A DNA stretch of 5,044 nt from Atopobium sp. (lineage in GTDB: Bacteria > Actinomycetota > Coriobacteriia > Coriobacteriales > Atopobiaceae), in assembly GCA_018376005.1 (NCBI GenBank), contig JAHACE010000110.1, positions 1-5,044 of the forward strand, read 5' to 3'. Shown here piece after piece: positions 1-4,965 of the stretch. Each line of letters begins with the position of its first letter. Position 1 is the stretch's first letter. A program made the translations under genes and the position numbers. The notes under the pieces are model-generated. The model saw nothing but the letters and a program-made list of their open reading frames with translations, searched no databases and had not been told where the DNA came from.

Positions 1-1
1 C

Positions 2-469
2 ATGGACGAGAAGGCAGTTAACTACCTCTTTGTCACCCCTGGTGGAAACATCTATCACTCCGGCGACTCTCACTACTCCATTTACTTTGCTAAGCACGGT
101 AAAGACATCGCTCAGGAGTTTGGCGGCGTAGACGTCTGCTTTGGCGCTTATGGCTGCAACCCAATTGGTATCCAGGACAAGATGGAAGCAACCGATATGC
201 TCCGTATGGCTGAGGCTCTTCAGTCCAAGGTTGTTATCCCAATTCACCACGATGTTTGGACTAACTTCCAGGCAGATGTCCAGGAGATTAAGGTTCTTTG
301 GGAGATGCGTAAGGACCGTCTTGACTACAAGTTCCACCCATTCTTCTGGGAGGTTGGCGGCCACTACACGTATCCACAGGATAAGGACCGCTTTGCTTAC
401 CATCACGACCGTGGCTTCCATGATTGCTTCGATCACGAGCCAAACGTTCCATTCCGTAGCGTTCTCTAA
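2..469 (+). CDS. ulaG: L-ascorbate-6-phosphate lactonase UlaG, C-terminal part (5' end outside window)
   Basis: Cytoplasmic metal-dependent hydrolase of the metallo-beta-lactamase fold that opens the lactone ring of L-ascorbate 6-phosphate to give 3-keto-L-gulonate 6-phosphate, the first step after PTS uptake of ascorbate. The visible 155 residues match the C-terminal part of E. coli UlaG as I recall it (about 354 residues in full). Seen: the IYHSGDSHYS segment (visible residues 17-26), with the metal-binding Asp/His region of the fold; the KMEATDMLRMAEAL helix (60-73); VVIPIHHDVW (77-86), with a likely metal-site His pair; and a C-terminus rich in His and aromatics ending near FRSVL. The reading frame is open to the left edge, so the ATG at position 2 is an internal Met rather than the start. 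The TAA at 467-469 is followed by the ulaF ribosome binding site. Confidence in the family is high; the missing half cannot be judged. Confidence 0.93.
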   Translation: MDEKAVNYLFVTPGGNIYHSGDSHYSIYFAKHGKDIAQEFGGVDVCFGAYGCNPIGIQDKMEATDMLRMAEALQSKVVIPIHHDVWTNFQADVQEIKVLWEMRKDRLDYKFHPFFWEVGGHYTYPQDKDRFAYHHDRGFHDCFDHEPNVPFRSVL

Positions 470-481
470 GGAGCAGTCTCT

Positions 482-1183
482 ATGATGCTTAAAGAGCTTC
501 GCGATGAAGTGTATGAAGCAAACATGGACCTGCCAAAGCATGGCCTGGTAGTATTTACCTGGGGAAATGCTTCTGGGCTTGACCGTGAGCGTGGCCTGTT
601 TGTTATCAAGCCATCGGGCGTTTCCTATGAGGAGCTCAGCCCAGAGAATCTGGTCATCTGCGACCTAGACGGTAACGTTGTTGAAGGTGAGATGAACCCA
701 TCTTCCGATACTCCAACTCATGCATGCTTGTATCGTGCATGGGGCGATAAGATCGGCGGAATTGTTCACACTCACTCAACCCACGCTGTTTCTTGGGCAC
801 AGGCAGGACGCTCTATTCCTTGCTATGGCACCACACATGCAGATTATTTCTACGGAGATATTCCTTGCGTGCGCAGCCTTACTAAGGACGAGGTAGAAAG
901 TGCCTATGAGCTTGAGACCGGAAACGTTATTGTTGAGGGCTTTGCTAACTTGGACCCCATTGCGGTTCCTGGAACGCTCCTTCACAACCACGGTCCTTTC
1001 TCTTGGGGTAAAGACGCAATGGCTGCTGTGTATCACGCAGTAGTTATTGAGGAGGTTGCTAAGATGGCAACACTCACCGAGCTCAATAACCCTAAGGTTC
1101 AGGAGGCACCACAGTACCTTCAGGACAAGCACTACATGCGCAAGCATGGTCCAAATGCCTACTACGGACAGGGTAATCACTAA
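482..1183 (+). CDS. ulaF: L-ribulose-5-phosphate 4-epimerase UlaF
   Basis: Class II aldolase/AraD-family epimerase, 233 residues (E. coli UlaF about 228). It interconverts L-ribulose 5-phosphate and D-xylulose 5-phosphate by retro-aldol cleavage and re-addition at a divalent metal. Seen: substrate-loop TWGNASG (26-32), KPSG (43-46), SSD with Asp76, the HTHSTH metal motif (His96 and His98), third metal His170 in HNHGPFSWG, Asp121 in THADYF, and the C-terminal KHGPNAYYGQ, whose Tyr228 matches the AraD catalytic Tyr229. All expected catalytic and metal residues are present. Two adjacent ATGs (482 and 485) are possible starts; AAGGAG at 468-473 lies 8 bases before the first, so 482 is preferred. 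It is 12 bases from ulaG and surely co-transcribed with it. UlaF rather than AraD is chosen from the UlaG and UlaE neighbours and closer resemblance to UlaF; activity on arabinose-derived ribulose-5-P would be chemically the same. Confidence 0.95.
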   Translation: MMLKELRDEVYEANMDLPKHGLVVFTWGNASGLDRERGLFVIKPSGVSYEELSPENLVICDLDGNVVEGEMNPSSDTPTHACLYRAWGDKIGGIVHTHSTHAVSWAQAGRSIPCYGTTHADYFYGDIPCVRSLTKDEVESAYELETGNVIVEGFANLDPIAVPGTLLHNHGPFSWGKDAMAAVYHAVVIEEVAKMATLTELNNPKVQEAPQYLQDKHYMRKHGPNAYYGQGNH

Positions 1184-1214
1184 AGCCTGTTCAGTGAGTA
1201 GAATCTGTTTCAGT

Positions 1215-1244
1215 CAGGCGGTCTTTTTAAGGCCGCCTGTTTTT
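1215..1244 (+). terminator. Rho-independent terminator-like hairpin between ulaF and ulaE
   Basis: CAGGCGGTCTT (1215-1225) pairs with AAGGCCGCCTG (1229-1239), an 11-bp stem with one G-U pair and a TTT loop, followed by TTTTT (1240-1244). This has the form of a strong intrinsic terminator, but it lies inside the ula gene run, just before the ulaE ribosome binding site (AAGGAG, 1247-1252). It probably lowers ulaE expression relative to ulaG and ulaF by partial termination, or acts as a 3' stabilising hairpin. I see no good promoter between it and ulaE. Confidence 0.75.
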
Positions 1245-1257
1245 AAAAGGAGAAGAT

Positions 1258-2106
1258 ATGTCCAAGTATCAGCTAGGACTTTACGAGAAGGCCACTCCAA
1301 CTGATCTTTCTTGGGAAGAGCGCCTCATCGTAGCAGGAGAGTCTGGCTTTGATTATGTTGAGATCTCCGTTGATGAGTCTGACGCTCGTCTTTCTCGCCT
1401 TGAGTGGACTGGTGAGGAGCGTGTAGCAGTTCGTCAGGCAATGGTAAACTCTGGCGTTCGCCTGGGCTCTATGTGCCTTTCTGGTCACCGTAAGTATCCT
1501 TTTGGTTCTCGCGATCAGGCTACTCGTGAGCGTGGCCTTGAGATTATGCAGAAGGCGCTTGACCTTGCAGGCGACCTGGGACTTCATACCATCCAGCTTG
1601 CTGGCTATGACGTGTACTACGAGGACGGCGCAGAGGATACGCGTAAGTACTTTGAGGAGAATTTGGCAAAGGCTGTAGAAATGGCTGCTCAGGCGGGCAT
1701 TGTTATGGGTTTTGAGACCATGGAGACTCCTTTTATGGATACGGTCGAGAAGGCCATGCACTACGTAAAACTTATCAACAGCCCTTACCTTGGTGTGTAT
1801 CCCGACGCTGGTAACCTCACCAATGCATCGTTTATTTACGGCAACACCGTTGCTGACGATATTGCTTTTGGTGCAGGCCATATCTTTGCAGCTCACCTCA
1901 AGGAGACTGTTGCTGGTGCGTATCGCGAGATTCCATTCTCTACCGGCACCACTGACTACGAGGGAGCTCTGTCGCAGCTTGTTCCTCAGGGTGTCAGGCG
2001 CTTTGTTGCAGAGATGTGGTACACCGGCAACGAGAACTGGAAAGAAGATCTTGTCTTTGCTTCCACCTACGTTCGCAGCAAAATTGATAAGGCGTTTGAG
2101 GGGTAA
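1258..2106 (+). CDS. ulaE: L-xylulose-5-phosphate 3-epimerase UlaE
   Basis: TIM-barrel sugar-phosphate epimerase of the xylose-isomerase-like/AP-endonuclease-2 fold, 282 residues (E. coli UlaE about 284). It converts L-xylulose 5-phosphate, the product of UlaD, to L-ribulose 5-phosphate, the substrate of UlaF. Seen: LGLYEKA near the N-terminus (6-12), VEISVDESDARLSRL (34-48), SMCLSGHRKYP (71-81), IQLAGYDVYYE (112-122), and the four metal ligands expected from E. coli UlaE: Glu153 (GFETME), Asp183 (YPDAGNL), His213 (AAHLKE) and Glu252 (AEMWY). AAGGAG at 1247-1252 lies 5 bases before the ATG. It follows ulaF by 74 bases, a gap largely filled by a terminator-like hairpin. The stop codon lies within a second candidate terminator. 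A long open frame on the opposite strand is a shadow of this gene. Confidence 0.95.
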   Translation: MSKYQLGLYEKATPTDLSWEERLIVAGESGFDYVEISVDESDARLSRLEWTGEERVAVRQAMVNSGVRLGSMCLSGHRKYPFGSRDQATRERGLEIMQKALDLAGDLGLHTIQLAGYDVYYEDGAEDTRKYFEENLAKAVEMAAQAGIVMGFETMETPFMDTVEKAMHYVKLINSPYLGVYPDAGNLTNASFIYGNTVADDIAFGAGHIFAAHLKETVAGAYREIPFSTGTTDYEGALSQLVPQGVRRFVAEMWYTGNENWKEDLVFASTYVRSKIDKAFEG

Positions 2107-2117
2107 ACGGCCTTTTT
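2089..2117 (+). terminator. Candidate terminator overlapping the ulaE stop codon
   Basis: AAGGCGTTT (2089-2097) pairs with AAACGGCCTT (2105-2114), leaving one bulged G, with a 7-base loop GAGGGGT; five Ts (2113-2117) end the structure. The 9-bp bulged stem is weaker than the other terminators here. It includes the last ulaE codons and the TAA at 2104-2106, so a terminating ribosome would interfere with folding. It probably marks the end of the ula operon. Confidence 0.55.
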
Positions 2118-2162
2118 GCACTTGTTTTGGGTTTCTCGCCACAGACGGTACATAAGAATCTG

Positions 2163-2168
2163 TACAAT
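2163..2168 (+). promoter_or_regulatory. Possible -10 element upstream of the broken aldolase gene
   Basis: TACAAT matches five of six bases of the TATAAT consensus and lies 71 bases before the aldolase ATG, after the ulaE terminator, where a promoter is expected. No convincing -35 hexamer is found 15-19 bases upstream, so this is either an activator-dependent promoter or a chance match. The rest of the 133-base gap holds a GGGTTTCTCGCCA motif (2129-2141) and a CGTTTAGG motif (2210-2217), both of which recur later in the window. Confidence 0.25.
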
Positions 2169-2239
2169 GTGGATGAGCTCTTTCTTAGTACGACGTACGT
2201 TTCCAAACTCGTTTAGGTTTGTACAGGAAAGGATTACAC

Positions 2240-2763
2240 ATGAAGTTCTTTATTGACACGGCAGATATCGATGAGATTTCTGAGGCTCTTAGCTGGGGCT
2301 GTTTAGCAGGTGTTACTACCAACCCATCGCTGTATGCAAAGATTGGCGGATCTGCGCAGAGAGCCTTGCCGCTACCCATCAGCTTGCTTCTGAGGGGATT
2401 CGCGTCAACATGACACTGATTTTCTCGGCACCTCAGGCTCTTCTTGCGGCAAATGCTGGTGCTCGTTATATTTCGCCATTTGTTGGTCGTTTTGATGACA
2501 TCGGTGAGGACGGCATTGAGCAGCTGGGAACCGTTGTTTCGTGCATTGAGAACTATGCATGGGATAAAAATGTTGATCACACCGTAGAGATTATTACGGC
2601 TTCTGTCCGTACGCCTAACCACGTGACTCAGGCAGCTCTGCTTGGTGCTGACATTGCAACCGTTCCATTTGGAGCTTTGAAGAAATGTCTGAAGCACCCT
2701 CTGACCGACGCCGGTCTTAAGTCTTTTGAGGCAGACTGGGAAAAGGTTAAGGCTCAGCAATAA
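2240..2763 (+). pseudogene. fsa: Fructose-6-phosphate aldolase/transaldolase-like gene, internal deletion with frameshift
   Basis: Member of the small transaldolase-like family (FSA/TalC/MipB, usually about 212-220 residues), class I aldolases that act through a Schiff-base lysine. The N-terminal 38 residues (FIDTADIDEI, then LAGVTTNPSLYAKIGG) are intact in one frame to about 2353. Family-like sequence resumes in another frame near 2356 (AESLAATHQLASEGIRVN), then MTLIFSAPQALLAA, YISPFVGRFDDIG, ITASVRTPNHV, ADIATVPF and KHPLTDAGLKSF to the TAA at 2761-2763. The middle, including the strand carrying the catalytic Lys (Lys85 in E. coli FsaA, VVKVPVT), is absent. From family length I estimate about 130 missing bases, a number not divisible by three. 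The start has a good AAAGGA site (2228-2233, 6 bases before the ATG). A 5' frame stop, TGA at 2411-2413, overlaps an in-frame ATG at 2410 of the second part. No active aldolase is expected. An assembly or sequencing artefact cannot be excluded. Confidence 0.85.
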
Positions 2764-2775
2764 ATAGTGATTGTG

Positions 2776-2808
2776 GTACGCCCAGCCTCGGTTGGGCGTA
2801 CTTGTTTT
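2776..2808 (+). terminator. Intrinsic terminator after the aldolase pseudogene
   Basis: GTACGCCCA (2776-2784) pairs perfectly with TGGGCGTAC (2793-2801), a 9-bp stem with an 8-base loop GCCTCGGT, followed by the T-rich TTGTTTT (2802-2808). It lies 12 bases after the aldolase stop and separates that gene from the transketolase pair, so the transketolase genes need their own promoter or readthrough. Confidence 0.8.
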
Positions 2809-2810
2809 AC

Positions 2811-2848
2811 GTGCCTGTTCGTGTACCGTTTAGGCGGCGTTTAGGCAC
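2811..2848 (+). promoter_or_regulatory. Possible operator/leader element upstream of transketolase
   Basis: Two exact copies of CGTTTAGGC lie at 2827-2835 and 2838-2846, 11 bases apart start to start, about one helical turn, as in many protein binding sites. They are enclosed by GTGCCT (2811-2816) and its complement AGGCAC (2843-2848), the latter overlapping the second copy. CGTTTAGG also occurs before the aldolase gene at 2210-2217. The regulator is unknown, and no clear -35/-10 pair is visible in this 59-base leader. Confidence 0.3.
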
Positions 2849-2855
2849 CTATTTT

Positions 2856-2861
2856 GAGAGG
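2856..2861 (+). promoter_or_regulatory. Ribosome binding site deciding the transketolase N-subunit start
   Basis: GAGAGG is 6 bases before the ATG at 2868 but directly abuts the in-frame ATG at 2862. It therefore favours 2868 (protein start MGTTALPERN) over 2862 or the upstream in-frame TTG at 2802, which lies in the terminator T-tract. Confidence 0.65.
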
Positions 2862-2867
2862 ATGAGA

Positions 2868-3797
2868 ATGGGAACAACTGCATTACCCGAGCGCAACCTC
2901 ACTGATGATGAGCTCAAGCTTGCAGCTAATACGTTGAGACGCGATGTCATTGACATGCTCGAGAAGAGCAAGTCAGGTCATCCCGGCGGCTCACTGAGTG
3001 CGGCAGATATTGTGGCCACATTGTTCTTCTCGGGAGTGATGAAGTACAACCACAACAACCCAGAGGACCATACCGAGGATAGGTTCTTCCTGTCCAAGGG
3101 TCACGTGGCTCCTGTGCTGTATGCTGCGTACCACCTGCTTGATTGGCTCCATGACGAGGATATGGTTACTCTCCGTCAGCTTGGTAGCCGTCTGCAGGGT
3201 CATCCAGACTGCCACGCATGTCCTGGTATTGAGGTTTGCTCTGGCTCTCTTGGTCAGGGTCTCTCGGTAGCGGCAGGATGCGCTCTGGGACTTTCTATGG
3301 ACGCTTTGGCAAGCGGCGAGCGCGCCAAGAAGGTATTTGTCCTTCTGGGCGACGGCGAGCTGCAGGAGGGCTCTAACTGGGAGGCATGCATGTTTGCGGC
3401 CCACCAGAAGTTGGATAACCTCATTGCCATTGTGGACCTCAACAATCTGCAGATTGACGGCCACGTAACCGACGTGTGCTCTCTTGGCGATATTGACGAG
3501 AAGTTCCGTTCTTTTGGCTGGAACGTGCTGCGCGTTAACGGTCACGAGGTCACCGAGGTGCGTCAGGCCCTTCTCGCCGCACGAGATGGTCGCGAGGCAG
3601 GAAACACTGCACCTACCGCGATCATTTGCCAGACCGTCAAGGGCAAGGGCGTCTCATTTATGGAGGATAAGGCTTCCTGGCACGGAAACGCCCCTTCAGC
3701 CGAGCAGGCCGACCTTGCGCGAGAAGAACTTGATGCAGCAAGAGAGCTTCTTTTGATTGATCTTCAGGGTGAAGGTAAGGAGGTTGCCAATGTCTAG
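2868..3797 (+). CDS. tkt: Transketolase, N-terminal (thiamine diphosphate pyrophosphate-binding) subunit
   Basis: First half of a two-gene transketolase, 309 residues. With the downstream subunit it transfers two-carbon ketol units from D-xylulose 5-phosphate to aldoses such as ribose 5-phosphate or erythrose 4-phosphate in the cytoplasm. Seen: KSGHPGGSLSAADI (His38), FFLSKGHVAP (His79), LQGHPD (His112), GSLGQGLSVAAG (126-137), the thiamine diphosphate/Mg motif starting GDGELQEG (161-168) and ending around DLNNLQ (190-195), VKGKGVSFMED (257-267) and WHG with His272. These match the conserved histidines of yeast transketolase. A tail of about 36 residues follows. Unusual is DCHACPGIEVC (114-124), which places three cysteines (115, 118, 124) just before the glycine-rich motif, where family members I recall have non-cysteine residues. 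The end overlaps the next gene by 8 bases, implying translational coupling and equal amounts of the subunits. Confidence 0.93.
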   Translation: MGTTALPERNLTDDELKLAANTLRRDVIDMLEKSKSGHPGGSLSAADIVATLFFSGVMKYNHNNPEDHTEDRFFLSKGHVAPVLYAAYHLLDWLHDEDMVTLRQLGSRLQGHPDCHACPGIEVCSGSLGQGLSVAAGCALGLSMDALASGERAKKVFVLLGDGELQEGSNWEACMFAAHQKLDNLIAIVDLNNLQIDGHVTDVCSLGDIDEKFRSFGWNVLRVNGHEVTEVRQALLAARDGREAGNTAPTAIICQTVKGKGVSFMEDKASWHGNAPSAEQADLAREELDAARELLLIDLQGEGKEVANV

Positions 3798-4716
3798 AGC
3801 AACTCGTGAGGCATACGGTCAGACTCTTGTTGAGCTGGTAAACGAGGGTCACGACATTGTTGCTGTTGACGCAGACCTTGCTGGCTCCACTAAACTTGCC
3901 GACCTCCAGAAGGCTTTCCCACAGCGCATGGTCGACGTGGGAATTGCTGAGCAAAACATGGTGGGCGTTGCGTCAGGACTGGCGCTTACAGGACGTACTG
4001 TGTTTACCGGCTCGTTTGCCGTGTTTGCAACCGGACGCGCTTACGACCAGATCAGAAACACCGTTTGCGACTCTGGTCTTAACGTGAAGATTTGTCCTAC
4101 GCACGCAGGCATTACGGTAGGAGAGGACGGCGCTACTCACCAGTCTCTTGAGGACATTGGCATGATGCGTGCCCTCCCTCAGATGCGCGTGCTTGTTCCT
4201 GCAGATTACAACGCTACTAAGGCTGCGCTTAGGCTCGCTGCCGAGGCCGATGGTCCCTTCTACGTGCGCATGGGTCGTCACAAGGTTGTCGACATCTACG
4301 ACGAGTCCTTCAAGGGCGGTCTGCCTTTTGCAAACGTCCTGCGTGAGGGTACAGACGTTACGATTGCTGCCTGCGGTGTTGAGGTTGCTCAGGCACTTGC
4401 CGCAGCAGACTTGCTGGCAGAGGAGAAGATCTCTGCCGAGGTCATTGACGTGTTCTCCATTAAGCCTTTGGACGAGGAAGTTATTTTGGCTTCTGCCGAG
4501 AAGACCCGTCATGTAGTAACCGTTGAGGAGCACAACGTGGCAACAGGCCTTGGAGCTGCAGTTGCTGAGCTTCTGGCCGAGCAGCTACCTACGCCAATGC
4601 GCTTTGCTGGTATGCGCACCTTTGGCACGTCCGCTCCTGGCGACGTGCTGCTCTCGCACTTTGGCCTGGACGCCGAGGGCATTGCTGCGCGCGTCAGGGA
4701 GTTTCTGCTCTCGTAG
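3790..4716 (+). CDS. tkt: Transketolase, C-terminal (pyrimidine-binding) subunit
   Basis: Second half of the split transketolase, 308 residues, carrying the pyrimidine-binding domain and the C-terminal transketolase domain. Seen: VDADLAGSTKL (26-36); VDVGIAEQNMVGVASGLAL (48-66), with Glu54 as the catalytic glutamate that activates the thiamine aminopyrimidine ring; FTGSFAVFATGRAYDQIRN (72-90); and THAGITVGEDGATHQSLED (104-122), with His117 in the conserved GEDGxTHQ motif. The C-terminal domain starts near VTIAACGVEV and includes VIDVFSIKPLD and VTVEEHN. The same architecture occurs in 1-deoxyxylulose-5-phosphate synthase and E1 beta subunits, but the GEDGATHQ motif and the partner gene indicate transketolase. 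The ATG at 3790 is chosen because a near-perfect AAGGAGG (3777-3783) lies 6 bases upstream, within the end of the partner gene. TAG at 4714-4716. Confidence 0.93.
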   Translation: MSRATREAYGQTLVELVNEGHDIVAVDADLAGSTKLADLQKAFPQRMVDVGIAEQNMVGVASGLALTGRTVFTGSFAVFATGRAYDQIRNTVCDSGLNVKICPTHAGITVGEDGATHQSLEDIGMMRALPQMRVLVPADYNATKAALRLAAEADGPFYVRMGRHKVVDIYDESFKGGLPFANVLREGTDVTIAACGVEVAQALAAADLLAEEKISAEVIDVFSIKPLDEEVILASAEKTRHVVTVEEHNVATGLGAAVAELLAEQLPTPMRFAGMRTFGTSAPGDVLLSHFGLDAEGIAARVREFLLS

Positions 4717-4720
4717 CCAC

Positions 4721-4800
4721 GCGTGCGAGAGCTGCAACGGCAACGCCGCAGGTCAGTGGCGCGTGCGAGCGCAACGACGGCAACGCTGCAGGTCAGTGGC
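4721..4800 (+). repeat. 40-bp tandem duplication just after the transketolase stop
   Basis: Copy 1 (4721-4760) and copy 2 (4761-4800) align without gaps and match at 35 of 40 positions. Each begins GCGTGCGAG and ends in GCAGGTCAGTGGC. The start of a third, decayed copy may follow (ATGTGCG at 4801-4807). It begins 4 bases after the stop codon and before the terminator, so it would be transcribed as 3' untranslated RNA. No coding potential is evident. Confidence 0.85.
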
Positions 4801-4831
4801 ATGTGCGGTTCGCAGGTTGCAAGTGATTTCT

Positions 4832-4870
4832 ACCCGGTATCCATTTCGTGTGGATGCCGGGTTTCTTGTG
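4832..4870 (+). terminator. Intrinsic terminator of the transketolase genes
   Basis: ACCCGGTATCCA (4832-4843) pairs with TGGATGCCGGGT (4851-4862), a 12-bp stem with one G-U pair and a 7-base loop TTTCGTG, followed by a moderately T-rich tail (TTTCTTGTG, 4862-4870). It is 115 bases after the stop codon, so the transcript would have a long 3' untranslated region containing the 40-bp duplication. Confidence 0.75.
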
Positions 4871-4934
4871 CGGATACGCTGCTAGTGGACGGGTTTCTCG
4901 CCAGGTGGGCGGTGCGAGCCCGGAGTGAGCCTGC

Positions 4935-4956
4935 TGCGCGCCTGATGCGCGCCTGA
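4935..4956 (+). repeat. 11-bp perfect tandem duplication
   Basis: TGCGCGCCTGA occurs twice back to back (4935-4945 and 4946-4956) with no mismatch, in the GC-rich non-coding stretch after the terminator. This is the form left by replication slippage. No function can be assigned. Confidence 0.8.
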
Positions 4957-4965
4957 TTTTCTCGC

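Noticed and set aside
1199..1204. TAGAAT as a promoter -10 for ulaE
   Set aside because: No -35 match is present at suitable spacing, and its transcript would run straight into the terminator hairpin at 1215-1244.
1273..2142. 289-codon open frame on the minus strand opposite ulaE
   Set aside because: It mirrors a gene with complete catalytic residues, its translation shows no family-like motif, and it has no supporting context; it is a codon-usage shadow.
2161..2225. Two TGTACA palindromes (2161-2166 and 2220-2225) as a paired operator
   Set aside because: Six-base palindromes 59 bases apart are easily chance, one merges with the ribosome binding region, and the motif is not repeated in the transketolase leader.
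2185..2760. 191-codon open frame on the minus strand opposite the aldolase pseudogene
   Set aside because: The plus strand clearly encodes aldolase family motifs in two frames; the antisense translation resembles nothing and is a shadow.
2802..2867. N-terminal extension of the transketolase subunit from the TTG at 2802
   Set aside because: The TTG lies in the T-tract of the preceding terminator with no ribosome binding site, and the extra residues are Arg-rich and unlike the family; ATG 2868 has a well-placed site.
4723..4956. Plus-strand 77-codon open frame after transketolase
   Set aside because: It is read through the 40-bp duplication and the terminator, with Arg/Ala-rich composition typical of GC-rich non-coding DNA, and no good ribosome binding site.
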